Below, piece after piece: positions 39,415-47,759 of a DNA stretch of 64,000 nucleotides. Source of the stretch: Actinoallomurus vinaceus (GTDB lineage: Bacteria > Actinomycetota > Actinomycetes > Streptosporangiales > Streptosporangiaceae). The stretch is taken from assembly GCF_039542055.1 (NCBI RefSeq), contig NZ_BAABHK010000008.1:425726-489725 (forward strand). The letters are read 5' to 3'. How positions within the stretch are numbered: position 1 is the first letter of the stretch; every line of letters begins with the position of its first letter. Position numbers and translations under genes: made by a program. The notes beneath the pieces were generated by a model. It saw nothing but the letters and a program-made list of their open reading frames with translations, had not been told where the DNA came from and did not search any database.

Positions 39415-40404
39415 TCATTCGGCTGCCGCGCCGGACGGTGCGAGCATGTGGCAGCGGTAGTCCTTGGGCGGGAGGTCGTAGACGGAGCGGAAGGCCCGGG
39501 TAAAGGTGCTGTGATCGTTGAATCCCCAGCGAGCCGCGATCTGATGGACGGGAGTGAACCGCAGCGCGGGATCGGCGAGGTCGCGGCGGGCTCGTTCGAG
39601 GCGCTGTCGGCGGATCCAAGCCGAGACAGTGGTGCTGCGCTGCTCGAACAGCCGGTGCAGGTAAGAGACCGAGATGTGATGGGCGGAGGCGATGGACCGC
39701 GGCGTCAGCTCCGGATCACGCAGGTGCCGTTGGACGAACGCTTCGATGCGCACTAGGAGGCCGTGCTGGCCGGAGTCGTCCGGGGTCGCGGCGCCGTCGT
39801 CGAGATAGTGGGCAAGCGACGCGGTCATCAGGTCGACGGCGATACCGGCCAGCCGGGGAACGTCTATCGCCCGATAGGAAGCGGAGTCCGCGATCAGGCG
39901 GGTGAGGAACTGCGTGAGCAGTGCGCCGACACCGTCCTGTCCGGAGAGGGACACCGCAAGAATGTTGTCGAGCTGACGACTTGGCAATGGCAGGAGCGCC
40001 TGGGGCACTTGCACTCGCACTAGCGACGCCGTCCCGCCGTCGCCGACGATTCGTGCCTGAAAAGGATGCCGGCTGTCGTACAGCGCGAAGTCCTGCGTGC
40101 CCAGCACGGCTTCACGGCCGAGCTGGCTCACCACGAGCCGTCCATGCAGTGGGAGCAGCACACAATACAGATCTGGGTCGCACTCGCGAATCAGCCGAGG
40201 TGTCTGCCGCACTTCAGATGGCGAGCAGGTCAGCTCCACCACGTTGATGTCCGCCAGGTCCAGCGCCCGCGCGACGGCGTGGAAGTTCGCCGATTCCGAA
40301 TGGCGAAACTGCAGCGGGTGTGCGCTGTTGAGCTGCAGCTCATCGAAGGCGGCAAAGCGGTCCTGCGGCGGAAGGTCGTCGCTGTGGAAGGCCGTTCTGA
40401 TCAT
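39415..40404 (-). CDS. AraC-family regulator (AraC-binding-like sensor)
   Basis: A 329-residue regulator: the N-terminal AraC-binding-like domain 14 (~20-200; RFAAFDELQLNSAHPLQF... LYCVLLPLHGRLVVSQLGRE) and a C-terminal double HTH (~225-320; LTPRSIASAHHISVSYLHRLFEQRSTTVSAWIRRQRLERAR... IAARWGFNDHSTFTRAFRSVYDLPPKDYR). ATG 40404 chosen; GTG/ATG further left would add unneeded residues. A cggag site lies 12 nt upstream. No obvious target gene is adjacent on the same side. Confidence 0.88.
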   Translation of the reverse strand: MIRTAFHSDDLPPQDRFAAFDELQLNSAHPLQFRHSESANFHAVARALDLADINVVELTCSPSEVRQTPRLIRECDPDLYCVLLPLHGRLVVSQLGREAVLGTQDFALYDSRHPFQARIVGDGGTASLVRVQVPQALLPLPSRQLDNILAVSLSGQDGVGALLTQFLTRLIADSASYRAIDVPRLAGIAVDLMTASLAHYLDDGAATPDDSGQHGLLVRIEAFVQRHLRDPELTPRSIASAHHISVSYLHRLFEQRSTTVSAWIRRQRLERARRDLADPALRFTPVHQIAARWGFNDHSTFTRAFRSVYDLPPKDYRCHMLAPSGAAAE

Positions 40405-40590
40405 GAGTGTTCGGACTCCGTACGGGACCGTATGGTTCCACGAACGCGCCACCTAACACCGGCTGTACGCCCTCTACCGGCTCACCGCCGTTCCTCGGCG
40501 ATCCCTGCGTACGCGGAGAGCACCTCGACGGTCACCGTCCGGTGGCCATGACCTTCATGCTCTGCCGGCCCTTCGCCCGCACGAACGTCT

Positions 40591-40842
40591 TTGCGGAACA
40601 TGCAAGCCGTGCTCGCCGCCCTGTTCCTGAGGGTCGGCGCGATGAAGAAGGTCCATGACAGGACAGGGCGAACCGTTTCGATCCACGCCATCGCCGCCAG
40701 CTGGGGCTTCCCTCGCGCCGCCGACTTCACCCGCGCCTTCCGTACCGCCTACGGCGCCCCACCCAGGGACCACCGGCTTGAGGTGCTGAGCCGCCAAGTG
40801 GACGTATTGCCAAGAAGAGTGGACACACCGCCAAGGACATAA
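40591..40842 (+). pseudogene. Fragment of a second AraC-family regulator
   Basis: The frame encodes the second HTH of an AraC protein (SIHAIAASWGFPRAADFTRAFRTAYGAPPRDHR) preceded by an unrelated-looking segment and without the first HTH or sensor domain. It resembles the C-terminus of the AraC protein 200 bp to the left but is on the opposite strand. It is a leftover of a lost gene. Confidence 0.7.
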
Positions 40843-41016
40843 AGGCAATCCTTCGGCAAGGTGGAAGGCGTCGGGCTCGCCCGAGATTAATGGCTCCATT
40901 CGCCATAGGTGATAGAGCGTTCCAGCTCCATACAAGAGGCCTGACCTGCAATTTCTGAATGGAACGCCCAGTGATCTTTGCCTTGGGCGTCGCCGCCGCC
41001 TGCAACCAGGAGAACA
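40843..41016. other. Short spacer before the cell-wall enzyme cassette
   Basis: No gene is visible. The aggagaaca ribosome site of the next gene lies at its right end. Confidence 0.5.
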
Positions 41017-41856
41017 ATGAAGCTGACCTCATCCGCCGCTGCCCTCGCGGCGGCCGTCCTGCTCGCCTCCCTGCCCGGAGCCGCTGAGGCGACGGCACAG
41101 ACGACCAGCGGCAAGGCCCTTCCGAGCGTGAACATGGAAGCCCTTGTCAAGGCGGCTCAGATCGACCCGCGGCGGTCCGACACCAAGCTGACCCCGGGCG
41201 CCAAGGCCAGTGTGCTTCTCGTCGAGCGGGCGCTGCGCGACCGGCACCTGCTCGACAAGAAGTGGGTGGACGGATACTTCGGCACCACCACGGTCGCCGC
41301 CTACGCGAAATACCAGAAGTCGCTCGGCTACAAGGGCCTCCAGGCCAGCGGCCTGCCGGGCAAAACGTCGCTCGTCAAGCTCGGAGCCGGACGCTTCAAG
41401 GTCACCCACATCATCACCCCGGGTGCCCGAGTGCACATCGGCAAGTACGTCATCAACACTCGCACGCGCAGCATGCTGAACGAGGCACAGCGGCTGCTCG
41501 GCCGCAAACTCGTGCTGGACCAGGGCTCCTACAACCCCGGCGGCGACCCCACCTCCGCGGGCACCCACGACGGCGGCGGCGTCATCGACGTCAACGTCAA
41601 AGGGATGAGCTCCGCCACCCGCACCGCGGTCGCCCGCGCCCTGCGCCGTGTCGGCTTCGCCGCATGGGTGCGCAACCCAAAACAAGGCAACTGGCCCTGG
41701 CACATCCACGCCACCGCCATCAACGACACCGACCTGTCCTCCCAGGCCCAAAACCAGATCGGTGACTACTACCTCGGCCGCAACGGCCTCGCCAACCGCG
41801 GCCCCGACGACGGACCGAAGGTCACCATCCGCACCTGGGAGGAGTACAAGCGCTGA
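41017..41856 (+). CDS. Secreted M15-like peptidoglycan peptidase with PG-binding domain
   Basis: A 279-residue exported protein. Signal peptide 1-~25 (ASLPGAAEATA), a peptidoglycan-binding-1-like helical part at ~60-120 (RALRDRHLLDKKWVDGYFGTTTVAAYAKYQ), then an M15/VanY-like domain with His184 (AGTHDGGG), Asp191 and His229/His231 (WHIHA), the zinc-site pattern of D,D- or L,D-carboxypeptidases. It should act on cell-wall peptide stems outside the cell. Aggagaac lies before the ATG. The I36-domain gene follows after 41 nt with the same kind of ribosome site, so they are likely one transcript. Confidence 0.8.
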   Translation: MKLTSSAAALAAAVLLASLPGAAEATAQTTSGKALPSVNMEALVKAAQIDPRRSDTKLTPGAKASVLLVERALRDRHLLDKKWVDGYFGTTTVAAYAKYQKSLGYKGLQASGLPGKTSLVKLGAGRFKVTHIITPGARVHIGKYVINTRTRSMLNEAQRLLGRKLVLDQGSYNPGGDPTSAGTHDGGGVIDVNVKGMSSATRTAVARALRRVGFAAWVRNPKQGNWPWHIHATAINDTDLSSQAQNQIGDYYLGRNGLANRGPDDGPKVTIRTWEEYKR

Positions 41857-41897
41857 CCCACCCGAATCCCAGGCTCCACAAAAAGAAGGAGAACAAT

Positions 41898-42734
41898 ATG
41901 AGAACCCTCAACAAGATCCTCACCGTGGCGACCGCCGTAGCGGCGCTCGGCGGGTCGGTGCTCGCCACCGCATCCCCCGCCTCGGCGGCGAGCCGCAACG
42001 GCAAGTGTGAAAGTGGCGAGTTCTGCCTCTACTTCAACAGCGGCAACAAGGGCTCGGTCTCGGACTTCACCGGCTCGGTGGCCGACTACGGTACCAAGCA
42101 GCCTTCATGTTTCGATTTCAAGGGCTCGGGCGCCGGTAAGGGCAAGTGCGTCAAGAACAGCGCCGCCTCGGTCTGGAACCGTAGTAGCAAGACCGTCCGG
42201 GTCTACTTCAACAGCAATTACGGCGGCAGGTATCAGGATTTCAAGGCGGGCGCCAAGGGCAACCTGAACTCCGGCCTGAAAAACCAGAACGCCTCACACG
42301 AATTCGCCCCCGGCAGCACGTCGAAGTGCTCGACCGCCGGCCTGGGTGACCGGCGAACGTGCGCCCAGGCGGTCGCGTGGGCCAAGTCGCACATAACACA
42401 CACGTACCACAGCGACTACGCCAACCGCTGTGACCACGTGGTGGGCCTGGCGTACGGCTTCTCGGCGTCCGGCTCGACCAGCGCCTACCGCCACTGGCTC
42501 GCCGTGCCGTCCCGCTACAAGCACCCGGGCAGCACCAACGTCCCCGCGGGCGGGCTGGCCTTCTTCTCCGGCGGCTACGGCCACGTGATGATCTCGATCG
42601 GCGGCGGCAAGTTCGTCTCCAACGACATCGGAGGCAAGGGCACCCTCACCGTCACCACCATCGGCGCCATCAAGAGCAAGTGGGGCAAGCCCTACCTCGG
42701 CTGGACCCAGCCCTGGTTCCAGGCCAACCACTGA
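41898..42734 (+). CDS. Secreted I36-domain plus NlpC/CHAP-like protein
   Basis: A 278-residue exported protein. Signal peptide 1-31 (ending ASPASAASR), a peptidase inhibitor I36-like domain at ~32-135 with four Cys (CESGEFCLYFNSGNKGS... PSCFDFKG... GKCVKNSAASVWNRSS), then a papain-fold domain with Cys in NRCDHVVGLAYG and His in GYGHVMISIGGG (NlpC/P60- or CHAP-like). It probably cuts peptidoglycan cross-links or stems. The I36 part may target or hold the catalytic domain. Its DNA for the I36 part is almost identical to that in the next gene. Ribosome site aggagaac. Confidence 0.8.
   Translation: MRTLNKILTVATAVAALGGSVLATASPASAASRNGKCESGEFCLYFNSGNKGSVSDFTGSVADYGTKQPSCFDFKGSGAGKGKCVKNSAASVWNRSSKTVRVYFNSNYGGRYQDFKAGAKGNLNSGLKNQNASHEFAPGSTSKCSTAGLGDRRTCAQAVAWAKSHITHTYHSDYANRCDHVVGLAYGFSASGSTSAYRHWLAVPSRYKHPGSTNVPAGGLAFFSGGYGHVMISIGGGKFVSNDIGGKGTLTVTTIGAIKSKWGKPYLGWTQPWFQANH
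41984..42295 (+). repeat. I36-domain DNA repeat, copy 1
   Basis: This 312-bp stretch matches 42989-43300 with about six to eight differences by my reading, an offset of 1005 bp. The match covers the I36 domain only and ends abruptly at the domain boundary (KNQNASH). Confidence 0.9.
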
Positions 42735-42747
42735 CCGATGGCGCGGT

Positions 42748-42778
42748 CCCCGGCACACCTACCGGCCAGGTGCCGGGG
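42748..42778 (+). terminator. Hairpin after the I36-NlpC gene
   Basis: 42748-42756 (ccccggcac) pair with 42770-42778 (gtgccgggg), a perfect 9-bp stem with a 13-nt loop 14 bp after the stop. Confidence 0.5.
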
Positions 42779-42808
42779 CCGGCACCGCCAGAAAGGCGGA
42801 GAACCCCG

Positions 42809-42884
42809 ATGAAAACGGTCAAGAGAATCCTCCCGGCGATGACGCTTGGCGGAGCGATCGTCGCCACAGAAGAGAAGGACAACA
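42809..42884 (+). pseudogene. Orphan signal-peptide start
   Basis: An ATG at 42809 with ggcggag upstream encodes MKTVKRILPAMTLGGAIVAT, which looks like the signal peptide of the I36 protein to the left (MRTLNKILT...). It then runs out of frame into the next gene. It is probably the broken beginning of another I36 paralogue. A translated upstream leader is the alternative. Confidence 0.4.
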
Positions 42885-43838
42885 GTGTCGATACGAGCTG
42901 GACGGCTGTTCTCGCGGTTCGCCGCGACGACCGCCGCTGCCGTGGTGGCGATCAGCGGGACGGTCCTCGTCAGCGAATCGCCCGCCTTGGCGGCGAGCCG
43001 CAACGGCAAGTGTGAAAGCGGCGAGTTCTGCCTCTACTTCAACAGCGGCAACAAGGGCTCGGTCTCGGACTTCACCGGCTCGGTGGCCGACTACGGTACC
43101 AAGCAGCCTTCATGTTTCGATTTCAAGGGCTCGGGCGCCGGTAAGGGCAAGTGCGTCAAGAACAGCGCCGCCTCGGTCTGGAACCGCAGCAGCAAGACCG
43201 TCCGGGTCTACTTCAACAGCAATTACGGCGGCAGGTATCAGGATTTCAAGTCGGGTGCCAAAGGCAACCTGAACTCCGGCCTGAAAAACCAGAACGCCTC
43301 GCATCGGTTCCTGAGTTCCACGCCGCCGACCGGGTGCAAGACCGACGGTACGAACAGCAAACTGCCCACGACGATCCTCGTGTACCGGGTGTCCCTCGGG
43401 CGCGTGGACCGGGTGGCGTTCAAGACCTACGTCAAGAACGTCCTGCCCAACGAGTGGGTGTCGAGCTGGCCGAGGGAGTCTCTCCGGGCCGGAGCGATGG
43501 CCGTCAAGAGCTTCGGCTGGTACTGGGCGTTGCACTCGGCGAGCAAGACGCCGTCGGGCCAGTGCTTCGACGTCACCGACAACACGGCGAGCCAGGTGTA
43601 CAAGCCCGGCTCCGCGAAGGCGTCGACGAACGCCGCGGTGGACGCGACGTGGAGCACCCGGATGACCCGCAGCGGGAAGATCCTGCAGGCCCAGTACTGC
43701 TCCACCACGACGGCGTGCAGCGGTTGGGTCAACGGGAACTGGATGTCGCAGTACGGCTCTCGCGACAAGGCCAGAGCGGGCTGGAGCTACTCCAGGATCC
43801 TTAAGAACTACTACCGGGGGATCGCCCTCAACTCCTGA
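42885..43838 (+). CDS. Secreted I36-domain plus SpoIID/LytB-like protein
   Basis: A 317-residue exported protein. The GTG start at 42885 follows gagaagga; the signal peptide ends SESPALAAS. The I36-like domain (~38-140) is almost the same as in the previous gene. Then comes a SpoIID-type domain (VYRVSLGRVDRVAFKTYVKNVLPNEWVSSWPRESLRAGAMAVKSFGWYWAL ... CFDVTDNTASQVYKPGSA). SpoIID family enzymes are lytic transglycosylases acting on denuded glycan. With its two neighbours it forms a set covering different peptidoglycan bonds. A long terminator hairpin follows. Confidence 0.82.
   Translation: MSIRAGRLFSRFAATTAAAVVAISGTVLVSESPALAASRNGKCESGEFCLYFNSGNKGSVSDFTGSVADYGTKQPSCFDFKGSGAGKGKCVKNSAASVWNRSSKTVRVYFNSNYGGRYQDFKSGAKGNLNSGLKNQNASHRFLSSTPPTGCKTDGTNSKLPTTILVYRVSLGRVDRVAFKTYVKNVLPNEWVSSWPRESLRAGAMAVKSFGWYWALHSASKTPSGQCFDVTDNTASQVYKPGSAKASTNAAVDATWSTRMTRSGKILQAQYCSTTTACSGWVNGNWMSQYGSRDKARAGWSYSRILKNYYRGIALNS
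42989..43300 (+). repeat. I36-domain DNA repeat, copy 2
   Basis: Near-identical partner of 41984-42295; see that entry. The differences by eye are mostly synonymous (for example aaagtggc/aaagcggc, cgtagtag/cgcagcag), with one Ala/Ser change. Confidence 0.9.
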
Positions 43839-43884
43839 CAGAGATGATGTAGGCGAGCACCTCCCGACGGGGCCTAACGGAAGC

Positions 43885-43916
43885 CACCGGGTCGGCCGAC
43901 GCCGGCCGACCCGGTG
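43885..43916 (+). terminator. Terminator after the SpoIID-like gene
   Basis: A perfect 14-bp stem (43885-43898 caccgggtcggccg with 43903-43916) and a 4-nt loop, 47 bp after the stop. It is very stable. Confidence 0.75.
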
Positions 43917-44039
43917 TCTGGTGGCCACTGGTGGGTGAGCACTCCTGGCGCCTGGACCGATCGTGAGTCCTGAAGTCAGACCGTGCCCCCGCCGACCGGC
44001 CGGGAGATGTGACCGCTGATAAGGGCCTGGACATGACGG

Positions 44040-44069
44040 CGCCCCGGCGGCCTGGGGGCCGTCGGGGCG
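44040..44069. terminator. Second hairpin between converging genes
   Basis: 44040-44052 (cgccccggcggcc) and 44057-44069 (ggccgtcggggcg) pair over 13 positions with one G-U on the + strand and a 4-nt loop, followed by a T-rich stretch (gttgtctgttc). It lies 44 bp beyond the stop of the minus-strand membrane gene and could serve either side. Confidence 0.55.
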
Positions 44070-44112
44070 GTTGTCTGTTCGGGGGTGGGGTTGCGGGTCG
44101 GGGTTGCTGTCA

Positions 44113-44646
44113 CTAGTGGGAGGCCATTGGGATGGTCGGCCGGGGCGCCCGCTGCGGAGTGACGCGCCGTGCCTTGGCGGCCAGGGTTCCGGTGCGGGCC
44201 AGCAGCATCGCCAGGGACAGGAAGATCAGGCCGTCGGTGAGAGCGCCGACGGTGATGTGGTTCGTCATCCCCCACTGGACGAGCTGCCTGCTGAAGACGT
44301 GGGTGGATCCGTAAGCGAAGTAGATGCGGCCGCCGACGACTGCGATCCAGATCAGCGCGTACGGCAGGCCGGCCCGCGAGGTGACCTTCCCCGTCCGGTC
44401 GTCGTGGGAGACGCGCATCGCTCCGGCGGCGAGTACACCCAGGGCCAGGCCCGCCGCCCCGAGGGCGACCTCGAGCACCAGGCCGTTGCCGGAGGTGGCG
44501 GCGCCCTTGAGGAAGAAGGGGACGATGACGGCCGCGGCGATGAACGGGCGGACCAGCCGCAGCGCGGTGACCTTGCGGTGGCCGAGGTCGGAGATCAGCA
44601 CCATGAAGAGGATGACGAGGTTGGGGATCAAGACGCTGGCGTCCAC
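44113..44646 (-). CDS. Small membrane protein (DUF1453-like)
   Basis: A 177-residue protein with about five helices (~4-20, 33-50, 60-78, 95-112, 130-150). The layout and the segment GLPYALIWIAVVGGRIYFAYGSTHVF are like the DUF1453/CcdC-type membrane proteins often found beside a kinase/regulator pair in actinomycetes. Its function is unknown. It diverges from the kinase gene at 44886, so it is a likely target of that system. The ATG at 44646 follows aaggagct. Confidence 0.7.
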   Translation of the reverse strand: MDASVLIPNLVILFMVLISDLGHRKVTALRLVRPFIAAAVIVPFFLKGAATSGNGLVLEVALGAAGLALGVLAAGAMRVSHDDRTGKVTSRAGLPYALIWIAVVGGRIYFAYGSTHVFSRQLVQWGMTNHITVGALTDGLIFLSLAMLLARTGTLAAKARRVTPQRAPRPTIPMASH

Positions 44647-44885
44647 GGGAGCTCCTTGGTGAGCGGGCGGTGTGGTGCGGGTTGGCCGGTCTGTGTGGTG
44701 CGCTTACATGGACAACGCTAGGTAGCGACCCCCTCCCGAGGCGTCTGCCCGGGGGTGGACACCGGGTGGAGGCCGGGTAGAGACCGTCGCGTATACCCGG
44801 AGTCCACCGCCCGCATCGCCCGCTACCTCCCGGGCAGGTCCGTATGCCCGAGGCGGACGGGGAAGGGGACGGATACGTTGATTGC

Positions 44886-46079
44886 GTGCTTCGCTCTCTC
44901 ACCGCGCGCGGGGGTCCCACAGCCATCACGGGCTCGAGCGTGCCCCCGGTGCTGAATGTCGTACGGACGCTCGTCCTCGTGGTGGTGCTTTTAACGGTCC
45001 CCCTCGCGCATCCGCGGTTGGGAGCAGGCGGCAGTGGCAAGGCTCTCGCCGTCGCACTGGTCGTCACCGCCGTCAGCTACGTCGGCTGGTTGGTGCTCGC
45101 CCGGCGCAGCGAGCGCCTGACGGTCGTGGCGCTGGCCGTGTTGGGAACGGCCGGCGGCGTACTCGCCGGGGTGTCTCCGCTCAGTACGGCCGTCGCGGTC
45201 GGCTGCGTGGTGACCTCGGCCGCGGGCATCACGCTGAGCACCGAGGCATCGCTGGCCATCACCGCGGAGACCGTGGCGGCGTTCCTCGTCGCGGGCCTGG
45301 TGACCCGGGCGCCGACCGAGACGCTGCTCGGCTACCCGCTCACGTTCATCGGCCTGTGGGCATTCGGCCTGACCCGCCACGCCTACCTGCTCAGGGCCGT
45401 ACAGGCCGAGCACACGCTCGCCGAGGCCCGCCGCGCACACGAGGCCGAGACCCACGCCGCCGCGCTCGCCGAACGGGCCAGGATCGCCAGGGAAATCCAT
45501 GACGTACTCGCCCACTCGCTCGCGACGGTGTCGGTGAACCTGCAGGCGGCCGAGGGACTGCTGGGCGCACTGCCCCCCGGACCTCCCGAGCTCGCCAAGG
45601 CGATCGAGTGCATCGGCCGCGCCGGTGTCTTCACCAGAGAAGGACTGGCGGACGCCCGTCGGGCGATCCTGGCGCTGCGCGATGACGCCGCGCCGCTGCC
45701 GGACCAGCTTTCGGCGCTGGCCGAGGAGTTCCAGGCCGACGGTGACGTGCCCGTCGACTTCACCGTCACCGGGCCGCCGCGTCCGGTCACCGCGGAGGTC
45801 GGCCTGGCCGCCTACCGGACCATGCAAGAGGCGCTGACCAACGCACGCAAGCACGCACCAGGGCAGCCGGTCGGATGTTCCCTCGAGTTCACTCCGACGG
45901 AGGTCGTGGTCCGGATCGTCAACCCGCTCCCGGCAGAGACCGGCGCCGGGCCACTCGCGGCCGCGGGCGCCGGATACGGGCTCACCGGGCTGCGGGAACG
46001 TGCCGCACTGGGCGGGGGCACACTAACGGCGGGGCCGGTCGAGGAGGAGTGGCAGGTATGCCTGAGGATTCCGGCGTGA
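44886..46079 (+). CDS. Sensor histidine kinase (HisKA_3, NarL partner)
   Basis: A 397-residue kinase. Five or six hydrophobic helices at ~17-145 form the sensor. The acceptor His is in RARIAREIHDVLAHSLATVSVNLQAAEGLL; the ATPase domain has QEALTNARKHAPG and AGYGLTGLRERAALGGG. The start is uncertain: GTG 44886 is used, GTG 44940 would also work and would leave the helices intact. Its stop overlaps a GTG near the start of the regulator gene. Confidence 0.85.
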   Translation: MLRSLTARGGPTAITGSSVPPVLNVVRTLVLVVVLLTVPLAHPRLGAGGSGKALAVALVVTAVSYVGWLVLARRSERLTVVALAVLGTAGGVLAGVSPLSTAVAVGCVVTSAAGITLSTEASLAITAETVAAFLVAGLVTRAPTETLLGYPLTFIGLWAFGLTRHAYLLRAVQAEHTLAEARRAHEAETHAAALAERARIAREIHDVLAHSLATVSVNLQAAEGLLGALPPGPPELAKAIECIGRAGVFTREGLADARRAILALRDDAAPLPDQLSALAEEFQADGDVPVDFTVTGPPRPVTAEVGLAAYRTMQEALTNARKHAPGQPVGCSLEFTPTEVVVRIVNPLPAETGAGPLAAAGAGYGLTGLRERAALGGGTLTAGPVEEEWQVCLRIPA

Positions 46080-46759
46080 GCTCTGAGAATTCCGGTGATG
46101 CGGTCAGCGTCATCGTCGCCGACGACCAGTCCGCGGTGCGCGAGGGCCTGGCGGCGCTGCTCAGTACGCTGCCCGGCATCGTTGTGGCGGGTCAGGCGGC
46201 GGACGGCGACGCCGCGGTGGAGCTTGTCGCGGCGGTGAGCCCGCAGGTCGCGCTCATGGACCTGAACATGCCCGGCTGCGACGGCGTGGCCGCGACGCGC
46301 CGCATCACCGCCGACCATCCGGGCACCCGCGTCGTCATCCTCACCACCTACGCCGATGACGAATCCATCATCGGCGCCCTCCAGGCCGGAGCCCTCGGTT
46401 ACCTGACCAAGGACGCGACGAGGACCGAAATCGGCCGAGCCGTACTGGCCGCCGCGGCCGGTCAGGCGATCCTCGACCCCGGAGTCCAGAAGCGCCTCCT
46501 GTCAGCCGCGACCCGCGCAATCGACCCCCCAACCCCACCCGCAACCCCAGACGAGGGAGATCTCACCCCCCGTGAGGCCGAGGTCCTCCGTCTTATCGCA
46601 GCAGGCCAGTCCAACCGCGAGATCGCCCGAACCCTCTTCGTCAGCGAGGGAACAGTCAAAACCCACGTGAACCGCATCTTCGCCAAAACCGGCTCCCGCG
46701 ACCGCGCCCAAGCCACCCGCTACGCCTTCACCCACGGCTACACCGACCCCGTCCCCTGA
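46058..46759 (+). CDS. NarL/LuxR-family response regulator
   Basis: A 233-residue regulator with the receiver domain (Asp-Asp in VADDQSAVREG, acceptor Asp in LMDLNMPG, Lys in YLTKDATR) and LuxR HTH (LTPREAEVLRLIAAGQSNREIARTLFVSEGTVKTHVNRIFAKTG). ATG 46058 follows gaggaggag and overlaps the kinase by 22 bp; GTG 46076 in a GTGA overlap is the alternative. The DNA of the linker (about 46520-46570) is unusually C-rich. Confidence 0.9.
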   Translation: MPEDSGVSSENSGDAVSVIVADDQSAVREGLAALLSTLPGIVVAGQAADGDAAVELVAAVSPQVALMDLNMPGCDGVAATRRITADHPGTRVVILTTYADDESIIGALQAGALGYLTKDATRTEIGRAVLAAAAGQAILDPGVQKRLLSAATRAIDPPTPPATPDEGDLTPREAEVLRLIAAGQSNREIARTLFVSEGTVKTHVNRIFAKTGSRDRAQATRYAFTHGYTDPVP

Positions 46760-47030
46760 ACCCCCACAGGACCCCGCCTCCAACACGGTGCGGAAGGGCC
46801 GCCATCACCTCCCGCCGTCGAGGGCACCTGGTTCCGGCCGGGATCCTGGCCGGGATCACGCCTGCCGCGATGTAGATCGCGGCACGTAGCCGACGAGCGC
46901 CCGTTGGACCAGACGTTCCGGCGCGCACGCGCATGCTCAACCAAGATCGACATCGGTTCAAGATCAACTGGTGTTAGCGTGGATTCGTTCGTACGGCGGC
47001 GCGCGCCGCCCATCCCCGAAGGACGATCTC
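46760..47030. other. Intergenic region before the tiny secreted protein
   Basis: No gene recognised. It holds the promoter of the small secreted protein at 47031; no clear consensus stands out. Confidence 0.4.
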
Positions 47031-47267
47031 ATGCGACAGAAAGCCGCACGATTCGGCGCGACGCTGGCGGTGGCAGGCGCCCTCGCCGCCGGCACCCTCT
47101 CCGCCGCTACCCCCGCCGGCGCCTCAACCACGGGCTGGGTCGGGAAGGGGGCCTACCGGACCCTTCAAGGCTGCCTTGACGGGGCAACCGCCATCCTCAC
47201 GGCGGGGCCGTACACGCAGTACGACTGCCGTTGGGACAGCCCGTACTGGGAGCTCTGGGTGAAATAG
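47031..47267 (+). CDS. Small secreted protein with one disulfide
   Basis: A 78-residue exported peptide. Signal peptide 1-~32 (ATLAVAGALAAGTLSAATPAGAS), then a mature part of about 46 residues with two Cys (LQGCLDGA, QYDCRWDS) and aromatic-rich end. Gaaggacg lies before the ATG. Small secreted proteins of this layout are common in actinomycetes; their function is unknown. It has its own promoter region and no operon partners. Confidence 0.7.
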   Translation: MRQKAARFGATLAVAGALAAGTLSAATPAGASTTGWVGKGAYRTLQGCLDGATAILTAGPYTQYDCRWDSPYWELWVK

Positions 47268-47759
47268 CGGCCGCGGGAACGGTCAGTCGTTCCGCCGACC
47301 ACCACGGCCGCCAGTGGATCGTCGAACGCGTCATCGACCACTGGACCCACCCTGACCGGGGCAGCCAGGGACAGGAAGATCGGCTACGGCATGAGGCCGA
47401 GCGGTTCACGGTCCGCTGCCCTACCGCTCCCACCAGGCCGGCCGCGTCGACGTCGCCGTTCGCGGCTTCTTCCCCGCACCTTGTCAACCGGGCCCGAGCG
47501 GTGGCCGCGTTCGTGAACGTGGCCACCGTGTCGTCCCGGTCGGGTGCCGTGCGTGTCCGCAGCAGGCGCTAACGGCGGCGGGAGTCGGTTGCCTGCTCGG
47601 TGGGGGTGCCGCAGGCGCATCCGGCGGTGGTGGCGCTCTTGCCGAGGGTGTCGGCGCCGGCCGGCGGAGGACGAACTACGCGTAATCGGAAACTTTTTGA
47701 TCTGACGGCGTATCTACACCACCGGTAAGGCCACGCCCCGAGAAGAGGAGCCGTTCCGG
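47268..47759. other. 492-bp gap with possible decayed sequence
   Basis: No convincing gene. Frames on both strands read like decayed coding DNA. The 23-bp stretch 47468-47490 matches 48661-48683 at 20 of 23 positions (core ccgcacc-tgtcaaccg), next to the SDR fragment. Confidence 0.45.
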
